In this document: piece by piece, positions 35,321-46,200 of the stretch
How the letters are laid out: every line of letters begins with the position of its first letter
Position numbering within the stretch: the stretch's first letter is position 1
Assembly (NCBI RefSeq): GCF_003945595.2
Contig: NW_024104118.1
Coordinates: 682,001 to 746,000, forward strand
DNA from: Pipra filicauda
Lineage: Eukaryota > Chordata > Aves > Passeriformes > Pipridae
DNA: 64,000 nucleotides
Reading direction: 5' to 3'
The notes under the pieces: generated by a model
Told to the model about the DNA's origin: nothing
The model's database searches: none
The model's input: the letters and a program-made list of their open reading frames with translations, nothing else
Made by a program: the position numbers and the translations under genes

Positions 35321-37531
35321 CGGTGCAGTTACAGTGGGCTGCATTGATCCTCCTCGTGGAAAGCTGCTGATGGAGGAGGAGGAGGAAGGAAAGCTTCTCG
35401 TTTCATCTTCTCTGGGTGCTCTCCCCACGCACAGATGCCCTGTTCCCAGTTGACCCCTGGCCCAGGTGTCCCTGAGTGACTCTAGGTGAGGAATGCCTGT
35501 GGCAATGATGGAGGAGAGCGGTGCCAGAGCCCCCCACCAGGTCCTCTCCCAGATCTGCCCCCACCAGCAGCCTTTCAGTTTAAAAAGGGATTTGAAATCC
35601 TTGCTGTAGGTGGAAGATTGAAAAGCAGGTCCCAGCCCACAAGAAGTTTTTGGTGGGAGAGTTGTTTTCCTTCCTTGCTGAACAGATTTTGAGCCATTTA
35701 AATATGTTAAACTCATAAACATGTTTTTAGTCTTTTAAAAATACGTGATGTGTGGATGCAAAAAGTAAACCAAATAAGTAATTTCCCATTTTTCCAATGC
35801 TTTCTGCAGGCTCTTGAGCAATGTTAAGACTTCAGATGTCCTTTGAAGCACGATTGGGCAGGTTCTGTTCCCCGAAAGCAGAGGCATTGGTGTGCTCCTA
35901 TTTTTGACACAGGTTTATTTTGGGTAGCTTTGGGGGTCACTGTAAGATCTGCTAATGTGTGAGTTAATAAGGGGGTGTAGTCAACAACAGGAATAAACCC
36001 CCCCAAAAACCCCCAATGAACCATTAATTGGTGTTATAGATCCTGTCTCTGCAGGAGTTATGTGCATGAGGGGTGGTCACTCCTTACCTGTGCCCTCTCT
36101 GTCCCACGTGTCTGCCAAGTCATCAACTTCTCTGCTGCTGCTGTGGGGGTACCCTGTGATGGTGAGAATTAGCCAAGGGCTGGGGCAGGGAGCATCTGGG
36201 TTTGAAGCCAATGAGTGCCAAGGGCACTCAACACCTCTGAAAATAAGATGCTTTTGCTTTTCTTGGGTTATTTTGGGTGGTAACTGCTTCAGGAAAGCTA
36301 CTGGGCAGACAAGAGGCTCCTGGCCAGTCCAAAGCTGTGTCCCTGTGCTGGGAAGGGCAGACAGAGCCCCATGTGGGACTGGAGCTCCTCCAGCAGTGGA
36401 GGAGCCTCCTGAGGCTCCTCTGTGCCCCTGGCTTGTGGATCTACTCAGGCTTCAGAGAAACTACTTTTTATTCTCAGAAAGGAGAAATACATCCCCCTGC
36501 TTTGACCTCATCTCCCGAAGCAGCAAAAATTGTGATGGGAAATGGTTTCTGGCAGCAGAGGAGGTGACTGAGGGACACTTCTTTCCACACCTGGTTGGGA
36601 GAGTTTGCAGCTGTGGTACCTGTACTCACCCCTTCCCAGCACGTCCCTTGGCTGTGGCAGCAGTGGGGAGGTGAGCCTGAGGTCAGGATGTGGTCAGTTT
36701 GGGCACTCTGGTGCTGGCAGCCCTTGGCTGGACCAGAGCTCCTGGCATCTCTCAAGGCCCAGCCAGTTGCCCCCAGGGAGTTGTGACAGTGCTTTGCTCT
36801 GGGCAGTGTTTTGGGCTGACTCTGGCTGTAGCACAGCATCTCCAAATCCCAGAACATCTATGGGAGAACCCTCAAAACCCCTGGGTCTGTGGGATGCAGT
36901 GTCCCCCAGTCAGAGCCTCGTGCCTCATTGCTGGGGTCCTGAGCTGTGAGACCCTTTTGCAGCTCTGCATTTTGGTGATGTTTTGCACTTCCTGTCCTGT
37001 GTGAAGCATTTGGTTGGGATACAGGGATGCAACCAGCGACTGAGCTGCCTGGGTAGACTTATGGAGGGCAGAGCAAGCCTGTGTTGGGCAGTGAGTGCTA
37101 TCTGACCTCGTAGGCAGCCACAGCATGGTCTTAAAACTGTTTTTCCAAGGGGCTTTGCATGCATGTGCTTCTTGAGAGATCACTGCAAGCAATTCCCAAG
37201 TGCTCTGGCCCAAATCTGTCCTGGTAGCTGTCAGCAGATCAATGCTCTACTAAGTACAGACCTGCTCTATTTCCGTGGGAAAATGGCTCTGTTAAACAGT
37301 TCATTTTGGGCCTTTCAGCAGCAGGACTATTGAATTTTGGTAGTTGTGTTTTTCTGTCTGTTGCAGACTGATTTATAACTTTTAAATATCAGCTCAGATG
37401 AAGATTAAGCTTGCCTGAGCTCAGTTTTGGGAGGGAGAGGGGAAAAGCATTCACAGCTTTTTAATTTCTCTCCTGCTCATCTCTCAAATGCCAGGTTTAA
37501 AGCCCTGATTTTGCTATCATTTCCCCTACAG
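35321..37531. other. Unique noncoding DNA
   Basis: No repeat is recognised. A 204-codon plus frame at 36060-36674 and a 138-codon minus frame at 35306-35722 lack recognisable domains and good splice bounds. If the neighbouring exon candidates are real, this is intron. Confidence 0.35.
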
Positions 37532-37617
37532 TGCATGAGTGGAAAGCAGAGGAGAGGCCAAAGCCCAGTGTGCCCCTGGCATCCGATCCCCCAGCATCCT
37601 GCCTTCATCTGACCCAG
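37532..37617 (+). CDS. Candidate internal coding exon, unknown protein
   Basis: The acceptor TTGCTATCATTTCCCCTACAG ends at 37531 and the donor CCCAG|GTAGGT begins at 37618. The 86 nt between are open in only one frame. It starts after one base contributed by an upstream exon and reads HEWKAEERPKPSVPLASD and on to LTQ, ending in phase 0. The upstream candidate at 31451-31634 ends with a single A, so joining them is phase-compatible. The short Lys/Glu/Pro-rich peptide matches no family I know. Confidence 0.28.
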
Positions 37618-38410
37618 GTAGGTGACACACAAGCTTGGTGTGTTGGTGTATTACTGGGCATGACACTCACATGCCTCTGTCATGCTGAATCCAGGACTGG
37701 ACTGGATTCACTGGCATGTGGTAAATATGCCTTTTCCCTCCCCCTTAGTCCAGAGTTGCTTCCCAGCTCTCCTGGGAGTAAGGCAATGCTGCTTTCAGCT
37801 AGTATCTGGGGCAAGCAAGAAATGTTCAATCCATCATGCCTGTACAGGGGAGTGTATTACTGGGGGGAGAGGTATCTAAAATTATTATTTGAATGGTGGT
37901 ACTTTTTGAGGAAGGGTTTTGTGATGGGATCATCTGGCTCTGCTTAGGTGGGTTTGCTCCAACTCGTGTTACATCAGCGAGGGGCAAACACTGCCCTCAT
38001 GGAGTGATCCAGCATGGACAGCCAGATGCTGCTTGGGGATGCTGGGCAGGAGTGGTTTCATCTTCCAGGAGAGGGCAGGACAGAGGATCACAGAAAAGTG
38101 ATGTTTTTGGAGATGTCTCTGTTACTGTTGCACAGCTCCTGCATGCTCTCCACTGACTCAGCCTCTTCCCAGTGCTCTTGCCGGGACAGTTAAAAGAGAC
38201 AGGAGCAGGTTTTGGCTTGTGCTGTACAACCACATCCTCACCTGAAATCTGGGAGCTTGATGCAGGTGACATGTGAGACAGCAAACATCAGAGCTGACTG
38301 GGTTGAGGCAATTTCCCAGGGTGTCAGTCCTTGAGAGAGAATTGAAAGGATCTCTCAGTGAAGAGCAGAATTTGGTTTCCTAATAAAAAAAAAAATTTAG
38401 GATGATTCAA
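37618..38410. other. Unique noncoding DNA
   Basis: Nothing is recognised apart from an A11 run ending near 38395, just before the CR1 insertion. The frame continuing from the 37532 candidate reads on to 37947 past the donor but looks chance-like there. Confidence 0.4.
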
Positions 38411-38834
38411 GCATCTCGAGCACAAGTCGTATGAGAAAAGGCTGAGGGAGCTGGGGTTGTCCAGCCTGGAGAAGAGGAGGCTCAGGGGAGACCTCATCAC
38501 TCTCTACAATTCCCTGACAGGAGGCTGTAGCCAGGTGGGGGTTGGTCTCTTCTCCCAGGAACCAACAGTAGGACAAGAGGGCACAGTCTTGAGCTGTGCC
38601 AGGGGAGGTTTAGGTTGGACATTAGGAAGAAATTTTTTACAGAGAGAGTGATCAGCCATTGGAATGGGCTGCCCAGGGAGGAGATGGATTCATCCTTCCT
38701 GGAGGTGTTTAAGGTGAGACTGGATGTGGCATCAGTGCCATGGGCTGGTAACCATGGCAGGGTTAGATCAAGGGTTGGACTTGATGATCTCAGAGGTCTT
38801 TTCCAACCTGGTTGATTCTGTGATTCTGTATGAT
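38411..38834 (+). mobile_element. CR1 LINE, 3' portion including the end of the pol frame
   Basis: Runs from GAGAAAAGGCTGAGGGAGC through GAGAAGAGGAGGCTCAGGGG, TTGGACATTAGGAAGAAATT, AATGGGCTGCCCAGGG, GAGGTGTTTAAGG and GACTTGATGATCTC to the terminal TGATTCTGTGATTCTGTATG at about 38834. Translation near 38460 gives [15 protein letters not shown], the characteristic C-terminus of the CR1 ORF2 reverse transcriptase. The 3' end is complete, the 5' end truncated as is typical. It is inserted in plus orientation and is non-autonomous. Confidence 0.96.
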
Positions 38835-41800
38835 GGAGCTGGTGGAGGAATTGCTGAAACTGGATCCTGTCCAAGGTGGTAGGAGATGAAGGAGTGTGCT
38901 GGGATCTCTGCTCGGCCGGAGTGGTGACACTGGGACCAACCCTTCTGCCTGGGGAGGAGAGTGTGGGGGCTCACTTGGGACTGCCCAGAGGTAGCATCCC
39001 AAACCTGGTTCAGAGAAAAGGGAATCAAAACAGTGAGGCAGAAGTGTCTTTCACACTCAGATAAATTATTTCCCTATTATGTTGTGTTCTTTGCTCAAAG
39101 CAAAGAGCAGATTGCATAGGCTCAACCTGATGTATGCAAAAAAAGGGACCTGTCCTTACCTTGCCTCCCGTTCCTACATGAGAGGAGCCTGTGGGGAGGC
39201 ATTTCCAGCCTCGCAGAGAGGTATTTCTAGCTTCTTGTTGCTGTTTCCCATTTTATAATAAGCAGGAATGAGCCCAGACACCCGTCTCTCCCTGCTCCCA
39301 CAGGTGCTCTGTGTGGATTGGACTCTGGGAAAAGCTGTGTGCGAAGGATGCTTGGTCAGAGGAGCTCCCACTGTGCCAGGGCTGACAGAGCAAGTGGAGA
39401 GACCATGGAAATAGCAGTTTTCTGTCAAAACACCTTTTCAACAGCAAGCCCTGAAGAGCGTTTATTCTTAGCGATCTTTTATTAAACCAAAATTCTGCTG
39501 GGAAATGATCCTGCTGGTTAAAGTCCTCCCTGAAAATACAAGTACTGAGAACCATCTGGTCCCTATTTGGATTCGTGCATTTTCTTCCAGAGTGCTATTT
39601 GCAAAAACTGAAGATTTTTCCTAAGAACAGTATTTGGAAAATGAGGTGGTTTTGGTTTTTTTCTTCTGCTTTTTCCTTTGAGAAAAGGAGAGGTTATTTC
39701 CTAGGGAATTTGGGATAATGGAGTAGTGTAAAGTAAGATATGCAGGTACCCCCAGAAATGCCAAGGCAGTGGAAAGAATTCCAAAGTTTATTTAGAAGGC
39801 CAGCACATGAGGAACTTACAAATACCTCAAAGTGCTCACTGAAGCACCGGGCCCCAGGGAGAAAAGGCAGGTTCCCACCCTCTCCAGGGCCTCTTTATAT
39901 CCTCTCTGTTTCTCCCCTGCCTTCCCAAGGCTCTGTACAGGTCTTGGAGGGAAGCATGATGTGGTGCTGGGAGCAGGGATCTCAACCTGAGCATCCAGTA
40001 GGCACATAAGCCCTCTCCCCAAGGAGCCTGCAAACCTTGGGGCTGGATGATGTGGTCAGAGGCTTTATTTAGTTCTGAAGCAGGGCTGAGCCTGAGTGGA
40101 TTTTTAATGCATGAATTTTCAGTGTTTAAACTGAGCAGGTCTTTGAACTGCTGTGGTTTCTGAGGGATGTTTCTCTTCCTCTCTGAATGCGTGTGCCATA
40201 AGCTCTCCACAAAAATCTTCCCTGCCCTATCCAGTGTTTGTTAGCTCTAGTGATGTGGACAGAAACTTGCAGAAGGGCTTCCACTAAGACCCTGTGGAGT
40301 GTCTTGGATTTTCACTATTGAAAAGCCAGTTTTCAGCACCAAGGTTGCTTCAAAAGGCTGGTATTCCCAGGAGGGGAGGTCTCATGTAGGGGTGTCACCA
40401 GTGTTGGGGCCAGGAAAGGTGTGAGGGACAGTGGGGACTCCAGGGCCACTCTTGTCTTCAGCTGGCCCAAATGCTGTGGTTAAACAGGGTGGGTGGAAGA
40501 GCTGAGAAAGAACCAGGCTGGAGGAAGGAATGTCACAGAGGAAGAGCTGTCTGTGACCTCCTTTAGAAGGCTGGTTTCTTCACCTCAGCATTGCCAAGTA
40601 AAAGCCCTGAATTTCTATTCCATGCCTTACCTGGTTTCTACCTGGCTCTCTGGATTGAACCAGATTTCTTTCCAAACATCTCACTCTGAGGGCTGACAAA
40701 ACTATTAAGAGATTTTTAGTTTTAAAAATATTAATTGTTAAAAATATTAATTGTGCAAATGACTACCAAACCAGGCAGGGAGCCAGGCTGTGCCACCCAA
40801 GGGTGGCACCACGAGTGCATCTGCTGGCCTGTGGGGCAAACCTAGAAGCCACCAGCATGGTCCAGCAGCTCTGCAGAGCCAAGTGGTGGGATCTCATGAG
40901 GGGTGCCTTGATATTTTAGGTCTTTCAGTACCTGTGAGCTTTGGTGGGGGCCATCAGGGACTATTTGTCACAGGAACCTGGGCACTGTGTTAGCGAGACA
41001 GGGAGGCTTTTGAGGTTTTCTAGCAGTTGAGCCAGCTCTTCCCCATCTTAGGATGGGAGATTGTACCATGCACACACAGCTTTGGGATGTCACATCAATG
41101 TTAACAACAGGGAAGAAGGGAGAGCAGAGCTGGGCGTGCGTGGCAGTTTGTTTCTTTAGGTTTATGCACTGATACTTTCTGCTTAATTGCATGCTGACAT
41201 GCACCACGGGGCAGGGAGGGGCTTTAAAAAAAAGCTTTTTTTGAAAAAAATTACGGTCCATGAAATACTCAGGATGGGCTGACTGCTTTTTTAAAAACTG
41301 TTATAATTATTCCTGCAAGGCTTCCAGTTCTCCTGGTCTCATTGCACTTGGAGAGAGGCAGCAGGAGTGTTTGTCCTGCTTAGCACAGAGGGGCTGGGAG
41401 GTGATCCCTGCATTGATGCTTGGAGATGGGTGAGTTGGGAGTCAGAGGGCTGGCTTATTCCCATGAATGGGAACTAGTGGTGGACTGAGGGCTTGGAAGG
41501 GAATGGAGGCAATTTAATGATGATTAGGGTGACTCAGAACAATAAAAATGTCCCTGGTGCACCCCACAGCTCCCTCCTGACTGTGTCCTGCCTCCCATGG
41601 CTGTGGGGAATCCAGTGGTGGGTCAGGGCCATGGGAAGCCCATGTCTTGCCTGTAGAGAGGGGCTGCTCCAGGAAGTCTCTCCCAAGGCTGTTAGGCACA
41701 ATCCAAAATTAGCATCTCATTCACTCGCTCTTAGCTCTGTTAGCTCTGTGAGGCTAATAGGGCTTAATAAAAAAGGCCTCTTGTCACCAAAATCAGCAAG

Positions 41801-42325
41801 GCTGACTCAGAGCAGGCAGAGGGAGCAGACTTGCTGATGGAGGCAATGTTGATGTTGTAAGTGCTCACCCTGCCACAGCAGGCCCGTGGGACTTGCCCAG
41901 GAATCCCTGTCAGAGCCTGTGAGGGGTCCTTGGTTCCCATCTCGGTGGGTAAACCACCGGGTGAGGAGGATGAAGGCGTGAGCATCGAACCCAGGCAAAC
42001 TGTGGAGCGTTCCCAGTGCTGTGCCGTGTTCCACAATTAATCACTTCCACCCACACTACACCTTTCCCCTCCCCTAGATCCTCCCTCGCCTGGTTCTGGA
42101 GTGGGGAATGGAGGCAGCTCCAGTTTTATGAATCAATCAAAGACAATGCCTGCTTTGGAGAGCTGCTGATTTAGAGAGCCCTTTGCAAGCATGTGTGCAG
42201 TATGATTTCTTATCGTAGCACAGCTCTGGATGAGCCTGCCAAGAGGAGCTGTTCCAGCTCCTGGCCACATCCTGGGGAGATGGCCTGAGTGGTCCTTTCA
42301 TCTGCAAATAAAACAAACAGGAACA
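38835..42325. other. Unique noncoding DNA
   Basis: No gene is supported. AAAATATTAATTGT appears twice in tandem at about 40725-40757, a short AT duplication. An A/T-rich patch with AAAAAAAGCTTTTTTTG lies near 41228. The remaining frames (up to 124 codons) are unremarkable. Confidence 0.4.
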
Positions 42326-42425
42326 AAGAAGGCAATAATATTGACTTTCATTATTGATATTTCCATTTATCTCAGTAATAATTAGTATTTCTGTAGCTGG
42401 AAGGGTATAGCTCATAATCTCAGTG
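42326..42425. promoter_or_regulatory. AT-rich conserved-element-like block
   Basis: GGCAATAATATTGAC, CATTATTGATATTTCC, TCAGTAATAATTAGT and CTCATAATCTC lie in 100 bp. ATTGAT and TAATTAG are typical SOX/PBX and homeodomain cores. No repeat signature is present. Confidence 0.28.
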
Positions 42426-43365
42426 TTTCAGGGGAGCCTATTAATGTCATCACCAAAACCAACCAGGCATAAAGCGCTGGACAAGTGCCAAGGAGGGTGA
42501 GTGGGGTGGAGGGATGCAAATGGAGCAGGGCTGAACCTGGAGGAGAGGCAAGAGGCTGTGAAGGGGGTGCACGGATACTGCAGGGAGCAGTGGGGCAGCA
42601 GAGCTGGGGAAGGGAGACCATGAGCAGGGCCTGCTATGCCTGTGGTGGCGTGGGAGAGCTGTATGAGCTTGGTAATGGGAGCTGGGGCTCTTGGGCCCAC
42701 CGTCAGCCAGCCCCTTGTTGCATCCGCCGGCACAGCTGGAGCACATCCTGCTTGTCAGTGTTTGGGAGGGAAGGGCAAGACTGGCACTTCGTGCAAGTGG
42801 CCTCTAGGGGTGGAGGATGCACTGAGATGCAGTCCCAGCGCCTTCCCCGCGGCCTCCAAGCTGTGGCAGCAACCCCTCCATGTCACCAGCACACCAAGAT
42901 ATGTGGGAAAGCAGGGCAGGTTCTTGAGTCTGTCCCTGCCTGCCCCAGGGCACCTGTGCCGTTTATGTACGAGCTTCCCACAGCACCCAGCCTTGTTGTT
43001 TGCTGGCTCTTAATTAGTCATTCCCCATTCTCTTTTAAACCCCCTCGAGATGCTCTCTGCAGGTGCCTTGTGCCTGGCCTGAATCTCCTCTGGGATCCCG
43101 GAGGAGGTGGGGCAGAGGTTTCAGCACTGGTGCTGCTGCTCTCCTGTGTGAAAGCTCTGACGTGCAATTGCTCTGTGAATTACCCTGGGTCAGTCTGCAG
43201 GTCCGTTTCCTGCATCTGTGTTTTCAATCGTCCTATTAAGTGTGCATCCAGACCACTCCTGTGAGGGATGGTTTCCAGTGTGTAGCATCCCCAGCATTAT
43301 CAATTCCACAGGAACCGCTGTCACAGCAGCTGCAGGGACACGCGAGCAGCAAATGCAAATGCAGG
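42426..43365. other. GC-richer noncoding DNA with a long chance frame
   Basis: The longest plus frame in the window (259 codons, 42485-43264) lies here. It has no recognisable domain, is Cys/Trp/Gly/Ser-rich, and overlaps other frames in both directions. I treat it as chance. Confidence 0.4.
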
Positions 43366-43485
43366 GCAGTGTTTTTATTAGGATTTAAATGAGTTTAAGA
43401 CTGTTCAGAATTACAATGTGATTTGAGCCAGAAGGGGCTTATAAAACTGGTATGAGTTCATATATTATACAGTAAATGTGCCAAA
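43366..43485. promoter_or_regulatory. AT-rich conserved-element-like block
   Basis: TTTTTATTAGGATTTAAATG, AATTACAATGTGATTTG and CATATATTATACAGTAAATG occur in 120 bp between GC-rich flanks. There is no coding or repeat explanation. Confidence 0.25.
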
Positions 43486-43550
43486 GCCCATGGCTCCTGC
43501 TGAGCACTGTCCTCACTGAGGTGGGGAGAGGACCAGACAGCTGTCGGGGC

Positions 43551-44063
43551 TCAGCCCTGCTGCCCCAGCGTGTCCCCATGGGGGAAGGCTGTTTGGGGTG
43601 GAAGGAGGGCTGGAGTCATGGAGGTGGTTATGCAGGAAAGCTGGTCCCTCTTAACAAACCTGAGCCTGTGGTGCAGTACAGGCTGGCAGATGTGGTCTCT
43701 GGCTGAAGCATAGTGGTGCAGGGGGGGCTTGTGGATGTGTTCTGGGGCAGGGTTGAACTGCTTCATCCATTCATCCTCCTTATATAGCTCCAATGTGTGA
43801 AAGTGGCAGGGATGCTTCAGTACTGGAGGATGCTGCTCACCAGAGAAGCAGCGTGGCTGCACCTTCTTCCTGCCTGTGTAGTGAGCCATGGCTTCTCTGA
43901 GTGCTGGTGGAGCACGTGGTGACCCTTCCTTGGGCCAGACCCCACACCAGGTTTCTGGGAGCAGCAAGCTTTCTCTAGTTGGTCTAGGATGTGCCAGCCA
44001 CAGCTTGCACCTCTCTGGAGACCTCACAGCATCTGGATCACCTGCTGGTTGTACAGGCATCAC
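43551..44063 (-). CDS. Candidate minus-strand coding segment, unknown protein
   Basis: A 170-codon open frame has an interior (about 43680-43910) unlike the Gly/Trp/Ser-rich chance frames elsewhere. It is rich in Lys, Glu, Asp, His and Tyr, for example LELYKEDEWMKQFNPAPE. In-frame ATG at AMAHYTGRKK lies near 43895. TCTG|GTGAGC inside (about 43842 on the minus strand) and CTCAG|GTTTGT near 43655 are possible donors, so the real exon could be shorter. I recognise no family. The texture loosely recalls small ciliary or sperm microtubule proteins, but this is only an impression. Confidence 0.22.
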   Translation of the reverse strand: MMPVQPAGDPDAVRSPERCKLWLAHPRPTRESLLLPETWCGVWPKEGSPRAPPALREAMAHYTGRKKVQPRCFSGEQHPPVLKHPCHFHTLELYKEDEWMKQFNPAPEHIHKPPLHHYASARDHICQPVLHHRLRFVKRDQLSCITTSMTPALLPPQTAFPHGDTLGQQG

Positions 44064-44380
44064 TCATAAAGGCTTTAATGGCCATTAATGTAGTCTCTGG
44101 CAGTGGAGGGCTCGGTGTGGAGATGGGTGATGTGAGAGAGCTGTCCCTGTGCACACAGGGATCCTGGGTCTGTGACACCTGGAAACCACCGTGGTGGGGG
44201 TGACGGATTTCTCATCTGCTTTCTCAGATGGAACAGGAATGAAAGGGAGGCTTGAGCTATTGGCTTGGGATGTTCGTGCTTCGCCTCGTTTCGGTGCTGT
44301 GCTTTTGATCTCTGAAGGATACAGCTGAATATTTGAATGAGAAATACGTGGCTGCGCTGAAATCCTAGACAAAATGCCGT
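44064..44380. other. Unique noncoding DNA
   Basis: No feature is recognised between the minus-strand candidate and the CpG cluster. The sequence is mixed in composition, without repeats. Confidence 0.35.
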
Positions 44381-44575
44381 TTGTGCCTCCCTGCCTGTTT
44401 ATTTGCGTAAGAGAGTGTTTTGCTGGAGAAACACGCGAAGGAGCTCGAGGGAGAGGAGGGAAGGTGGAGGTGAGAGCACTGGGGAGCTCGCGCTACAGTT
44501 TCAGGACGCTTAAGAGACTCTTACTGTCGGTGGCGAGACAGCGACGTCGGAGGCAGTTCAGGCAATTGTCTGAGA
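44381..44575 (+). promoter_or_regulatory. Small CpG cluster, possible promoter or first exon
   Basis: About a dozen CpG sites fall in 190 bp (for example CACGCGAAGG, GAGCTCGCGC, GTCGGTGGCGAG, CAGCGACGTCGGAGG) in otherwise CpG-poor DNA. CGACGTCG contains a CRE-like ACGTC half site. A plus frame of 72 codons (44374-44592) with a basic C-terminal stretch crosses it. Too short for a formal CpG island. Confidence 0.28.
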
Positions 44576-45662
44576 TAAATTGCTTCGTTTGATAGGTTTG
44601 TTGGTACCGCACTGGTTAAGTTCGTGGGTTATATATTTATTACTCTATACAAAGCACAAGAGAATTCCAGAAATACGTACAATACACATCTCTGGATCCA
44701 TAGTTATCTCCCATAAATGACCTTGCAGGCATGAAATATTGTCACCGGCCCGCCTGGTGCTTCTGAGCAGCTGGATGTTTGCTCTGTAGGTCTGGGGAGT
44801 GAGAGCGCCAGGCCACATTTGGGGGTCCTCACACTGGGGAGCAGGGCTGGCATCGTTTGCCACAGGAGGGAGCATTCCCCTCATTCCCAAAAAGAAAGGT
44901 TTCACTCGCTTCGGGAGGCGCTGAGGGAAGAGCCTGTGACAGGTAACATGCTACTTAAAGCTGCTTTCCCCAGAGAGGGAAAATTGCTGCTGGTGCCTGC
45001 GAGAGAGGTGAAAGTGGAGGTGTGACGGGAGCAGCTCTGCTGCTTTGCCCTACGGGGATGAGAGACAGCGAGGCAGGATGCAAAGGCACCCAGGGGGGGG
45101 GGTGGGACCCCTTAAGAAAAGACCCACTTGTGGCATTTGGATTGTGCTGGAAATTCTCAACTCGCCGCTCTGCAAAGAGCACAGGCGTTGGTCCTGCTGT
45201 GCCATCCCCATGGTGTGGATGCAGGATTAGGGCAGCCAGGACTGAGAGATTTGAGCTGCATCCCGCAGCCCAGATCAAAGGGACTTTGGCCTGTGACTTC
45301 CACCAGAACGCCCTTCATGCCCAGCCCTTGAGTGGGGAGATTTACTCAAGGGACTCATTTCCTTGCCTGAATGTAGAAAAAACTGTGTCAACTTGACATT
45401 CGGGAAACTTTGTTTAATACCTTTTTATTCGTTTAACAGTTTAGTTAATTGCAACGGGTTTTTGTTATTTTTACATACCTATTTTTAATTCATTCCAACT
45501 TTGCCCTTATATACTCTTTGTTCTTTAAAGCTGTTTCATTATGGGTATTTATTGCCTGTGCTGGTTCTCTGGGTGGGTGGGGAATGGAGGAGGGGTACCC
45601 CAGCTGTGCCCATGTGCCAAAGCTCTGGTGACACCAGCCGGTCTCAGCAGATCAAGACAAGA
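44576..45662. other. Unique noncoding DNA
   Basis: Contains GGGGGGGGGTGGG near 45090 (a possible G-quadruplex) and an AT-rich stretch at 45400-45540 with TTTAACAGTTTAGTTAATTGC. No gene or element is recognised. Confidence 0.4.
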
Positions 45663-46200
45663 TATAGAATTGTTTAGGCTGGAAAATACCTCTAAGATCA
45701 TTGAGTCCAACCACTAACCCAGCACTGCCAAGCCCACCACTAAACCATGTCCCCAAGTGCCACATCTACATGTCTTTTAAGTAGTTCCAGGCACGGTGAC
45801 TCCACCAATTCCCTGGGCAGACTGACAACCCTTTCACTCAAGAAATTTTCCCTAATTTCCAATCTAAACATCCCCTGGTACAACTTTACTCTCGTCCTAT
45901 CAACCCCCACCTGTCCATAACCTCCTGCCAGGTAGTTGTAGAGAGAATAAGGTCTCCCCTGAGCCTCCTTTCAGGCCGAATTCCCCCTGCTTTGCCAGCT
46001 GCTCCTCATCAGACACGTGCTCCAGACCCTCCCCCAGTTCTGCTGCCCTTCTCTGAACATGTTCCAGCACCTCAATGTCTTTCTTGTAGTGAGGGGTCCA
46101 AAACTGGACCCAGGGTTCTAGGTGTGGCCTCACCAGTGCCCAGTACAGGGGCACAGTCATTGTCCTGATCCTGCTGGCCACACTATTGCAGAATCTGCTT
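45663..46200 (-). mobile_element. CR1 LINE, longest copy in the window
   Basis: Starts ATAGAATTGTTTAGGCTGG, then CTCTAAGATCATTGAGTCC, CCAGCACTGCCAAGCCC, ACTAAACCATGTCCCCAAGT, TTCCCTGGGCAGAC, AAATTTTCCCTAATTTCC and CTCTCGTCCTATCA. This is the reverse complement of a CR1 3' UTR and adjacent ORF2 end. About 540 bp survive. It is inserted in minus orientation and truncated at its 5' end near 46200. Confidence 0.96.
45900..46200 (-). pseudogene. Decayed CR1 ORF2 (reverse transcriptase) C-terminal remnant
   Basis: Within the CR1 copy a minus frame encodes VPLYWALVRPHLEPWVQFW followed by YKKDIEVLEHVQRRAAEL. This is the hallmark C-terminal segment of non-LTR retrotransposon ORF2. No catalytic YADD reverse transcriptase core or endonuclease domain remains, and the frame is disrupted towards the 3' UTR. 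It is a fossil with no activity expected. Confidence 0.9.

Noticed and set aside
42485..43264. 259-codon plus-strand open frame, among the longest in the window
   Set aside because: Composition is Cys/Trp/Gly/Ser-rich with no domain. Such lengths are expected by chance over 64 kb at about 50% GC, and other frames overlap it.
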